Shown in pieces: positions 38,040-50,200 of a DNA stretch of 64,000 nucleotides. The translations under genes and the position numbers were made by a program. Within the stretch, counting starts at the first letter, position 1. Each line of letters opens with the position of its first letter. The DNA is from Trichoplax sp. H2 (Eukaryota > Placozoa > Uniplacotomia > Trichoplacea): assembly GCA_003344405.1 (NCBI GenBank), contig NOWV01000166.1, forward strand, positions 1 through 64,000. The letters run 5' to 3'. The notes beneath the pieces were generated by a model. It worked only from the letters and a program-made list of their open reading frames with translations. It did not search any database and was not told the origin of the DNA.

Positions 38040-39003
38040 AGGAAAGCAGTTTGTAGACGGTAATGAATATATACTTCCTGAATGCTGTACTGTAGTTTGC
38101 GGTTAATTATTTTTTTATGATATAATCTTGGCTACTGTTACTAGTTAATGCAGTGATGATTTATTGCGAATAGCGGTGCTCCTATTTGAACTTCGTTGCT
38201 TTTCTTGCAGCGATCTGTCGTCAGTGAGCTTGTACCATCAATGTTGAATTAATGATTGATGCAAACTTAGCAGCCTGCTTTCTAGTGTGATTGCAGTGCT
38301 ATGACTAGCCTATGAGTACGCGTACTTGACATCATGGACTACCAGGTTTTCTTCTAGTGGTCTATAGCGACGTACAGTACATTAGTGGTATAACTCTAAA
38401 AATAGGAATAGATTGTGGGTAATCAACCGCTATGTAATGCAACGATAGATTACTATCATAATAACGTACATAATTACAGTTTTTGATTCAAGATAGTAAT
38501 GAAATAAAGGAATAGCTAGTCTAACGTATACGTAAGATCAAATAGAAACGAACTAACCGATGGACGTTAGGCAATATTGCAGATATGTGAGCTCGTAGCG
38601 TATATACAGTATATCAATAATTGTCATTTAAATTGAATCATGTCATTAAACTATGGGATGATTTGACGATTGCATTTCATGATTATAATAACAATTCAAT
38701 TACAAGTACAGCTTACTGTTTACAGGTAGCATCTTGCGAATGGCATTGACCAGCATCATCATCATCCACTAAGCTTCCTTTGTTATTAACATTGAATGTA
38801 TAGGAGTAGCTCGGTAAAGTAAAGAATATGACAGTAATCCCAAGTAAAGCTAACATCAGAGAATGCATATTTAAGTAATTATGTCCTTTTTCTCACCATT
38901 ACAGCTGAAATAGTTTAGTGCCTTGCATCATGGAGCACGTTGGCTTTGCTCGTTTTTAAATTGCTCTTGACAAGCTATTGTCTACTGTAGGTTAATAATT
39001 TAA
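38040..39003. repeat. left copy of a ~0.9-kb near-identical pair flanking a gap
   Basis: Starts AGGAAAGCAGTTTGTAGACG and runs exactly to the gap. It matches 39024-39914 almost base for base, except for about 72 extra bases at roughly 38302-38380 containing the hairpin element. No gene inside it. Confidence 0.95.
38332..38370. repeat. hairpin, CATGGACTACTAGAA family, copy present only in the left duplicate
   Basis: ATCATGGACTACCAGG and CTTCTAGTGGTCTATAG form imperfect arms. Flanking sequence is GAGTAC on the left and ACAGTAC on the right; the right duplicate has a single GAGTACATTAG at this point. Confidence 0.7.
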
Positions 39004-39023
39004 NNNNNNNNNNNNNNNNNNNN
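39004..39023. other. assembly gap (20 N) between near-identical sequences
   Basis: The left contig ends with the sequence that closes the right copy, and the right contig begins with the sequence that opens the left copy. This is the pattern of unmerged overlapping contig ends. Confidence 0.97.
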
Positions 39024-39914
39024 AGGAAAGCAGTTTGTAGACGGTAATGAATATATATTTCCTGAATGGCTGTACTGTAGTTTGCGGTTAATTATTTTTA
39101 TGATATGATCTTGGCTACTGTTATTAGTTAATGCAGTAATGATTTATTGCGAATAGCGATGCTCCTATTTGAACTTCGTTGCTTTTCTTGCAGCGATCTG
39201 TCGTCAGTGAGCTTGTATCATCAATGTTGAATTAATGATTGATGCAAACTTAGCAGCCTGCTTTCTAGTGTGACTGCAGTGCTATGAGTACATTAGTGGT
39301 ATAACTCTAAAAATAGGAATAGATTGTGGGTAATCAACCGCTACGCAATGCAACGATAGATTACTATCATAATAACGTACATAATTACAGTTTTTGATTC
39401 AAGATAGTAATGAAATAAAGGAATAGCTAGTCTAACGTATACGTAAGATCAAATAGAAACGAACTAACCGATGGACGTTAGGCAATATTGCAGATATGTG
39501 AGCTCGTAGCGTATATACAGTATATCAATAATTGTCATTTAAATTGAATCATGTCATTAAACTATGGGATGATTTGACGATTGCATTTCATGATTATAAT
39601 AACAATTCAATTACAAGTACAGCTTACTGTTTACAGGTAGCATCTTGCGAATGGCATTGACCAGCATCATCATCATCCACTAAGCTTCCTTTGTTATTAA
39701 CATTGAATGTATAGGAGTAGCTCGGTAAAGTAAAGAATATGACAGTAATCCCAAGTAAAGCTAACATCAGAGAATGCATATTTAAGTAATTATGTCCTTT
39801 TTCTCACCATTACAGCTGAAATAGTTTAGTGCCTTGCATCATGGAGCACGTTGGCTTTGCTCGTTTTTAAATTGCTCTTGACAAGCTATTGTCTACTGTA
39901 GGTTAATAATTTAA
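39024..39914. repeat. right copy of the ~0.9-kb pair, lacking the hairpin
   Basis: Starts at the base after the gap and ends GGTTAATAATTTAA, followed by new sequence. Apart from the missing ~72 bp it differs from the left copy by only a few substitutions and small indels, a level compatible with two alleles. Confidence 0.95.
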
Positions 39915-41235
39915 TTGGTAAAGTCGAGTATTTATCAGTTGTGATCAGCTATAAAAAAAATAAAGAAAATTAAAAGTAGGTAAAAAATGAGTAGGAGCTT
40001 CAAAATACTAACGTACAGTACTGTAAGTGAATGATTCTAAATTTATATGAATTTCTTCAAATTATTTATTTATTTATTTATTTACTGTTTTAGTGATTCA
40101 ATTGACTGGCAAATGATTTACTATGTTACTGTACTGTACTGTACAGTACAGTACACTAGTACAGTACAGTACAGAACGACTAACTCTACAGTATGCCTAG
40201 GATCTGGGTCCATTTTTTCAACGGTTTTTTATCAACTGGTTTCTGTCAGCGCAGCATACTGTACTGTACAGTACAGTACAGAAGTACAGATCCACATTGT
40301 ACAGTACTGTACTGTATACATATACACATCTATCTACTGTATACGTATACATATACATACAGTATATAGATATATGTATACAGTATAGCATACAGTGCTG
40401 TACTGTACTGTATACAGTACAGTATACTGTACATATATATATATATATATATGTACATACTGTATACATATACATATACATACAGTATACATACTGTGTA
40501 CATTTTTTCAACGGTTTTTATCAACTAGTTTCTGTCAGTCTGTGCAGCAGAGTGTACAGTACAGTATACTGTAGTACTGTACATGACTACTGTACATTGT
40601 ACTGTAATGTGTTGTACTGTACAGGGTACAGTACAGTACTGTACAGTACATTTTTTCAACGGTTTTTTATCAACTGGTTTCTGTCACTAGACTCACTACT
40701 GTACTGTACAGTACAGTACACTGTACAGTACACTACAGTACCACATTGTACTGTACTGTACAACACAGGACAGTACTGTACAGTACAGTACTGACAGGAC
40801 TTGATTGTTCGACTGTTTTTGCACACTGTACGGTACCCAGCATCTTATTATACTGTAGCTCTGCACATACTTTATTTCAAAATTTTACGCTCTAGCCAGT
40901 CATCGGCTCCTCGCAGACCCCGATGTAAAGTAGTATGGAATAGATTGCAATTGCACTTTTAGAATAACATTGATGCTCAATCTTCCATTAGTTTGGTACA
41001 GACGTACAACCGGTGTTCATCGTAGTTATCAGAGCTATTGTGTAATACGTAGAGTAACATTCTAACAAATTAGCAAGCATTACTGTTTGTACCTGCAGCT
41101 TGGATGATCGTTGCGGATGATTCGTCAGACTTTGTTGTCAAAATCGATCCCATAACTTCAAATTGGACAACGACATAAAGAATACATAATCATTACTACT
41201 ACTGCTCACAGCAGCCAAAAATTGGGCCTTGGTCA
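39915..41235. other. upstream region of CEP350
   Basis: Contains the GTAC-rich array to about 40800 and then about 430 bp of unique sequence before the inferred CEP350 start codon. No separate gene. Confidence 0.45.
40110..40800. repeat. GTAC-rich palindromic repeat array with three copies of a 38-bp block
   Basis: Long runs of GTACTGTACAGTAC-type self-complementary sequence alternate with (TA)n and TATACATATACA stretches. Embedded at 40211-40249, 40501-40538 and 40649-40686 is a nearly constant block, CATTTTTTCAACGGTTTTTT followed by ATCAACTGGTTTCTGTCA. Open frames on both strands here (such as 165 codons at 40297-40794, rich in Y, T, V and C) are products of the repeat. Confidence 0.9.
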
Positions 41236-44200
41236 ATGTTAAAAACAAATCAACCATCCTATTTGAAAACTACCTATCCTTCAAAAAATTATGTAACAGG
41301 TAAGAGCCACCACAACATACAGTAGTGTACTTGGTAGACGTTAACCATCTTCTACGCGTACAATCGAGTAGATCGATTGACTGCGTGAATTTGGAATAAG
41401 TATACTGTCTCTTTTTTATTCTTGCATTATAATCTGCTAGACCTAAAAGATGTAATTATCCTACTATAAAGCAGATCGTAATCGATTGATAATCCTTACC
41501 TCAATACAATTAATGTATTTTGTTCCATATTATTGACTAAAGATGTAGACAGAATATTACGCAAAGTTGATAAGGTCAAAATCAAGGTAAATTTACTCCA
41601 ATTCTACGTAGAGTTCTAAATGTGATCGCTTGTATGCAGTATATATACATTACAGTTTTATTTTTGCCTCTTTATACTATCTTTGGTAGTTAAGTGTATC
41701 TCAATTTCATTCAACTTTACAACATAAATAAGTATAGATCGTACACGCTATAGTCACTGTACTGCAATGTTATCATACTGTACCATTACTATGCGTATAC
41801 TAAGCCAAAAGTAGGACTTCTATACACTCTATATCCATTCAGAATGCCATTGTTACATCGCAATCTCTAAATTAATGATTTCCAACGATAGCCAATGAAT
41901 AATAATTTCGTTTGATTAATGGTACTAGCTCCGTGAAACGCAGGAACAGTTACAAACGGCATCAAGTAGTGACAATCAAGAAATGAATATGGCCACTGCT
42001 ATTCACTGGAGGAAAGATGACCAATTTAAGCAAACAATAAACGCAAATGAAAATCCAATGAAAGTAGTCATTCAGCGTGTACCTTCGTATACATTAAATG
42101 AAGTCAACACATCTAAGCGTCAAAAATTGAATAGTGATTACAAAGTGACTGCTGACGAAGCCAATCGTGCCAAAGTACGATTCGCAGATAGCCACAAGCC
42201 AACAACCGACAGTAGTTTAACCAAAAATGCTGAGGATGGCAATCAAACATCGACACAAGAATGCAAAAATATAGAAGATAGAATGGCAGATATCTCTTCA
42301 TCTCGGACAATGAAAGCCGGTAGTAAAATTATGAATGAAATAGAATCTATGACCAAAGCTAGAAGTAAAGCTACACATGGTAGTGATAGAAAAGCATTAG
42401 AAAATGATGAGATAAATGACTGGAAGACAAAAGGTATAGTAGGATGAATACACGTATAGTTATACGTACCATTATGATTTTTTAGTTAAGCTACCGTAAA
42501 ATGTGCATGCTATAGCAATAAAGGTAACTATTACCAAGGGTTATAATTTTGAATACAAGTTATTTGTATCAATGACTTGCGGATTTATATAACATGATAA
42601 GGCCATGCAGTAAATAATGCAGGAAGAAAAATCTCGCCGGCTTTCAATGTGGAGACTTGCTCTATTTCGAAGAGGAAGATAGCAACTGCTCCCGCTCCTC
42701 CAAACTATAAGGGTTTTAATCTTTTCGAGGAGTACACTACAACGATAAAAGAGAAAGAACCTGTTATAGGTATTTCATTGTTAAAGTGTAAAATGCCTGT
42801 CTTACTCATATTTCTAATATGGGAATATAATTATTATTATTATTTTTATTGTCTTACAGTTAAAAGGATTAGCCAAAGAGTACGAAATAATGTGGGTAAT
42901 CAAATGAACTTGCGCTTCAATAAGCCCACAACGACTACAACCCAGAATAATAAAAAGCCAGTAATAATCTCAAAAGGTAAAAAGACTATTCGAAAAATCC
43001 AGCGCTACGCCGAGAAAGAAGTCAATCTAAAGTACAAGCCCCCCGTCACTCAAATAACGCCATATTCTTGGCGTGAGGGCAAAGAAGCCATTCGGAACGC
43101 TTTTAAAGAGACGAAATCATCTCAACCTACAAGTAAATCCCCTCCACCACAGCAGGATTACTCTAGAACTTCATCATCTGCTTCCTCTTCATCAACTTAT
43201 TCAGCAATGAGAGCAAGTACTCCTACGTCGTCAAAAGGAGTTAGTGATGCTAACTATAAAAGTGATTTAGAAAAAAATGAGGAGGATCAAAGTAGTAGTA
43301 AAGAAAAAGAGGACTCGATATATAACGATCGCTTTGAAGATACGTCACCAACTGAGAGTGATGACGATAATACCGAATATCGAGGAATAGCCGATCAAAT
43401 ATTACGCGAATTAAAAGGTTTAATTGCAATTGTCACTGAATACAATTTATATCGCAAACATTTTCTTTATGTCTAATATGTGGAATCATGCATTCTTTCA
43501 ATTATCTTAGAAGATACCACAAATAACCAACAGTCTATCAATAAATCGTCAAAGAATACTGCTCGGAAACGTAAAGCGGCTCTAACAAAGACTCAAGGTA
43601 AAGTACTGCAATGGAATGAAGTGCAAAGCATTTTTATACTGTACTTATCATTTGTAAATTTTTAAAATAACCATTTGAAATCATTGTAATCCTCCTTGCA
43701 ATGGTTAAAATATGATTTATATAACTGATGATGATGACATATTGTACCTCCTAATTCGTTGAATTGTTAATAAGCCGTAGTATTAACTTGACACTGCAAA
43801 GCTGTCTCTCTTAACAATTTTGTCACTAGAATGGCTTATCCGAGCCCCAAAGAAACATAACTTATATTTCTTCAAATAAGCTAAAACTAAAGCGATTCTA
43901 ATTGCAGATATTATTTTTATTTTAGTTTGTAAATAAAATAACCGGCAAGAAATTTATAGTGTGGGTAATTTACTTAACATAACTCTAATTTTTTTACTTT
44001 TAAAAGAACATGCAAAACCGTTGCCAAAGCAGCGTCATTATGATCAGAAAGAAGTACAAGAGTATCAAAAGAAAAAAAACAATTTACGAAATAAGCAACG
44101 TCTTGAACAGAGAAAAAAAGAAAAGCTTGATAACGATGAGAAGCGGCGGCGGTTGCAGGTTAATCTTTTATTTATAGTATTTGCTAAAATAATTGCAAAG

Positions 44201-47200
44201 TTGATAAAATTTTACCACCCCCACCAGGAACTTATGATAAAATAGCCATTAGACAAGATAGAAGTTATAAAAGCATATAGAATTATACTTCGTATTTTAT
44301 TTTAAGTTTTTGGTAGGCTGTTGCAAAATACTAAGATATTGGGTTGACTTTACAGGATCTTTATAATCAACAAAAAGCTTTACTCGCCGCTAATTTACGA
44401 CAATCAAGAAAAAAAGTCACAAAATTTCATATTGTACAGCAAGGAACTTTTACTTCTAGTACCGCTGAGCAGGACTATAGATTTATAAATAACGTGCAGA
44501 ACACAGACATAAATCCACGTAAGAAAATATTCAATATCGAATCAGATATACCAAATGTCTGGCAGCCACCAATATCAACTTTGCATAATTATGAAGAACA
44601 AGTTGAATCTAGTAATGGAGAGAATCAAATCACAGATAGTGCCTCTTCTACGATTACTAGTAAGATTATCGATTTAAAATCTATAATTAACTGTACGTAA
44701 ATTTTTATCTTAACTGATGAGTTACCAATTAAATTGCTAGATACTATAGAAGGAAAATCTAATCAATTTAAAGACAATACCTCTATGAATGGAAGCAGTT
44801 CGGGTGGCTCGCGCTATCATAATGGAGAAAATGAGATAATCTCTCAACAGCATCACGGTAAGATAAGTAGTGAACTTTTTATACAATATAGATGTAGTCA
44901 TAAGTTTATCTTTTTTAACAAATACTAAGTTAATGTATAGTATCTTATATTATACTGTACATAGAGTCTAATTAGTCTAGAAGTGGCTTTACATTGTTAT
45001 ACACTTACTGTAATGGTATACATGACACGTTGATGACTAAATTATTCTTATTATTTTATGTTCGCATTTCTGGTTTGTATAGACTCTGTAATTACTGAAA
45101 ATCAATCCACTAAAGTAAGGCGCATTGAATCCATAAAGGCAGCTGCTATTCTGCTAAAAGATAGGATTGAAGCAGAGACGAGAAAGTTCATGGCCTTGCA
45201 AGCTGCTAAGAAAAGTCAACAGATAAGTCCATCCATTCCTCAAAATTACGCTATACAGCTTTCACAGGATAGCACAGAGGATAAAGACGTCACTTTAAGT
45301 ACTTTTCATCGAGACATTGATCAAGAACGTGAATTACCAGGTTTCTATCAAAAGTAATATACTAATTGGAACCTTTAGTAGTCAATTAATACCAGCATTT
45401 TTTTTGGTAGGAATACAAAACTTAAAGTTATTAGCCAAACATAATCATGAAGAGGTATGGTTATATTCTGAGTAAATATTCTTTTGAATACCATAAAGTT
45501 TCGCGATGATTTAATTAATTTCTTAACTGAGATACATAAATATTTGTTTAGATAATTCAAAATAGAGCTGCATCTATCATTCAGGCGTATTATCGAGGTC
45601 ACCAGGTCAGGAATACGATCAAAAAAGGAAATCTCCTTCCAGTAGCTCTTAAGTTACAAGTTATTGAAGATCAAGTAAATGATCAAAGTTTGGATAGTCA
45701 ATATGCTAAATCAAATAAGCTACAAACCAGTAATATCCATCAAGAATTTACAGCAAATGATCAAAATGCAGATGAACTGTATAATGTAACATCTAGTGAT
45801 AACATTAATCAAAGCTATGTTAATGGTAAACCAAGCGTTTCGATTCAAACAACATCTCGCTTTGACGAACTATATAAGAAAGCCATTGATGCTTTGGAAG
45901 CTTCCAAAGCTGCGATTGGACCATTGGATCTTGACGATGAAGAGCAATGTGATGATCGAAAAAGTTTTGAAGGAAGCAATTCTGATTCAGTATCCAATGA
46001 GGTTAATGAATATTATCAGAGCTTTAGTTATACGTGTTTACTACAGAAAGGATTGATTTAAGTGATAAATAAGAAATAGCTCCGTGATGAATTGTCAGTT
46101 TAGCTCATACATAGAACTTTATTATTTTATTAAAGAAGCTGGGGGAGCCTGAAAATCTTCAGTCACCATGGAGGAAAAGCTTACCTTCCGCTTTTCCTAA
46201 CAACTATGGGTAATTATATATCCAGATTCTGTAAATTTGATTACAATAATTAATGTTGACATAGCTATACCGACAATGTTCAATTGAATTCTTACAGTGT
46301 TAGCACCGTGTCGTTAATGATTAGAAATTCCAATAGAAGATATAAAGAAAATTTTAGAAGTAAGGGTTATTACTGTGTTGTCCTTGAATATTTTAATGTA
46401 GCTAACTTCAGCGCTAATAATAGTACTGTAAGTTACTTTGGTAGCTATGAAATTATGATCATATACGCACTTATTCACAATCTGATTTTGGTGATAGATA
46501 ATCGTGACCATGATGTTCAGCCGTTGAGTGGTATTACAAAAGGGAGCTCATCATTACAGGATTTGGACTATGAAAATGATTTCGAAGAATTATCCAAATC
46601 GCAAATATCAGATCGCACTGATCAGTACAGTACTTCATTTGAAGAACCTTCAGCTGATAAAATAACTGCTGCTGACGTGCTATCGGAATCAATATCTCAA
46701 CGTGATTCTGTTAATGACTCTAATATTGCGAGAGGTATTTATTGTAAAAAGCATATTTCACAATATTATCAAATATTAAGGACAAAGCTTTTATTAGAAT
46801 TATTTCCTAGATAGTAATAGAACATAAATACCATCATGCATATTAAATACGCAGGTGATTCAAACAATGATTATGATGTAGCGAGCCGGATCAGCTTAGA
46901 TTCAGCTAAGGAAACAGTACAAGCGCCTTCGAGATCTGCTAATAATCTGGTATCTCCTAATGCTCAACCGCCTAAGCTTCTAGAATCAGAAATTTTTAGC
47001 AATTCAAATACAACTGAAGACGATAATGCCGTAAAGGTATATTTTCATTTGTCAATGTTAGAGCAAAAGTGCCGTTAGTACGCGTATAATAGTGAATTTA
47101 TCACTAATATATGTGCTATTTTATAGGAACCTCATCACAAGCTATCTGACAATAGTCAAGCGAAGACATTTTTAGATAACGTTACGCAAACGGATCGTCC

Positions 47201-50200
47201 TATCAAGCACGAACTATCAGAAAAGCGCTTGTCTCCTGCAGATCTCGAACGACGTCTTCATGCGGAATTACAATATTTAGAATCTATCGATGAGTCAGTT
47301 CGTCAGCTAAGCCAAGTAGAAAAAGCTCGAGCCATTTCATTTGCTCAACAAGAAACCGTTTCACTAGCTCAAATTCTTAAGGTAAAATTTTTTTTATGCA
47401 TATAATATTGATTAGAGAAATTTTTCTCCGTAGTTTTAACTGCATTTGACTTTCTAGGCAAGGCAGTACGAACATATGCAAGAAATGGATAAATATAAGT
47501 CTGCTGCGGAAAGAGACAACTTGGAGGTGCAAAAGCGATTTGACGAAGTATGCATTAGTTAACATTATACTAGACACTTTGTACAGTACGAGCATAAATC
47601 ATACTGTGTTTGTATTATTAGGCAAAAGATGTTTTAAAGTCGGCTTCTGAATTAACTAGCCAGAAGCTTGCCGAAATTAAGTCGGAAGCTTCAGAGTCGG
47701 TTCGAAGTGCGGCTCAAAGGTTAAAAGAGGTTTGTGATGATATAATTGTCGCTATAAGATTATATTCAACGTGCATATATTAAATTTTGATCTGTTTAGG
47801 TGGAATCCGCCATTTCTCAAACAGCAATAAATTTTACACAGCAGTTGCAATCGGTATATCAACATGTTATAATTGCCACGAAGAGATACTCCTTTGAAAG
47901 CAAACTTAACAGAATTAAATGTCTTTTTACAGGCCCATTCTGCTACAGTAGCCAAGCTAGCGGATACTGTTGCAGATCACATTGTGAATGCCAAGAGTTT
48001 GGCTATTGAAACAGCTAGTAATGCCGCAACTGCCACTATTCAGTCAGTACGAAACAAGGATGTTCGCGATCTTAGAAAAGACGGTGGCGATAGTTATAAA
48101 ATATCTGAAACTTCATCAAATGATACCGTCAGTAATGGATCCTATTCCTCTAAATTTTCATCACCTATATCGAATAAGCAATCAGAGGTTGCTGAGGCCA
48201 GCAAGGCATCGAATTCATCATTCTCAAAATCCAATGTTGAAAATAGTGTCGTGTCTGAACATTTATCAAACGATTCCGGCCAAAATCGCTCAAGTAAAAC
48301 TTCAATTACTGATTCGAGTGCTAGGTAATAATGCATTAATTTAATGATTTCATTGCAATATATTTGTTGTCGAAGGGATATCGAGATTGTGATAACTCTT
48401 GATGTGTAGTTGAAATCATAGGAATTAATATATGCTGTTTTGTAATGTACAGCTTCGCCAAAGAATTATCTGTTACCGCTTCATCCGAAAAAGATATAAG
48501 CGAAAACATCGATGGTAGAGCATGTTACTTAAACTATAAGTTAGTTTTAATTTACTCTTGACTCATATTTATATTTGTATACTTTTTTACTGAATAGTGA
48601 GGTCATCTGGTTCGCATGATTATACTTCACGATTTGAAGACCTTTCTTCATCATCGACTATACAAGAAACAGCGGACGCAGACAAGGTATTATGATTGTC
48701 TTATATTTTCAATTTAGATATGTTTATTATAATATTAATTATCCAATTCTTGTTCGTTCATTTATGGAACAAGTCCTTTCATGAAGTTTTGCCATCCGTT
48801 AGCCATCGTCGACGCTATAGCTCAGAAAATGGTCAATCTAATATCGACATTTCTGACACTGCAAGCATCTCATATAGTTCGGTACGATGATATACGAGGC
48901 TAATTACTGTGTAAATTTATAAATTTGATACAAGATTTTTGTGATATAGGAGGATGCATCCCCTGCTGCGACTTTTAATGAACCTTCATCCAATCAAGGA
49001 AAATCTCTTTTTGTTAAAAAAAATTTATTTGGTAAATTTACAAAATATATGGTACAGCAATATATGAAGGAAGAAATGGTGCGCGCTAAACATCAAGCCG
49101 CTCTACTAAATCTGCGTGAGAAAGTAGTGCAAGAAAAAACAGAAGCCGAAATAGCGTGGCTAGAACATCTGAAAAAGTACTATTATAAATCTAGCAGGAA
49201 ATAATGGAAATAATATATATCGAGATGATATTTCTTATAACTTAGTTAACTTTTCTTGCTTGTCGTATATTATTCGCAACAGAAAATTTCGTAGTAAGGG
49301 TGAAGACGACAAAATGCCTATGTTGCGTAAGCGTCAAAGGAGTCTTTTACTACATCTCCAGGCTGAACAGGTTAGGTCCAGTGAATAAGTGCAAGTATAC
49401 AGTTTAACACGATCCTGATAAGAACTCTACAAATCTTTAGGCTGAAATTAAGCGACTCAAGGCTGCCAATCGAGCTGCACAAGAAGAGCGAAAATTAATT
49501 ATGTATCAACAAAAGGAAATTGATCGTATTAGAAAAACAACTCAAGCATATCGTGGTAAATTATCTAAGCATAAATCAAAAGATGATAAGAACGCATCAG
49601 TATTAGATCAAAAACTGGTATGTATAAAAGCGGTTTATAGCTTTCCGGTATAATCATTTGTAAAAAATTAAGGGCGATTAAGATTCTTAAGACTGCAATA
49701 TTTAAAATTTAATAGACTGGTAGTGATATTAGCGCAGAAGATGAGGTCATGGATTCAAGGCTACCTGCGGGATTGTCCACGTCTCCTGATGTCGTTTCTG
49801 TCGCATCGAAAAGTGATGACTCAACTCCAACAGAAACTACTGTTATGAAAAAATTGAAAAATATGCAGAAACACTTTTCGGAAAGGTAAATGCCAAGAAC
49901 TTTTCCTTATGTGTGAATAATAAACTTACATTCTCTTTCTGATTTATCTGCTGTAGATTTTTAACTCCCCGTGAGCAAAAGTTACAGCGTCGTCGCAAAG
50001 AAGCTGATGCATTATTAGATAAGCAAAAGCGTCTGCTAACATGGAAAACTGATTTGGATGAAGAGCAGGGTGCAATTAATCTTACATTAGATAAAGTCGC
50101 TGAACTCGGAACTAGCCAGCTAATAGAATCAACATCTAAAGGAGCAAAGATAGGAACAGCCAAAAAGTTTTCTACCGATGAATTCAATGATCATGATAGT

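Noticed and set aside
40047-40794. Open frames of 64-165 codons rich in Y, T, V and C
   Set aside because: They are translations of GTAC/TA palindromic repeats, open in overlapping frames of both strands.
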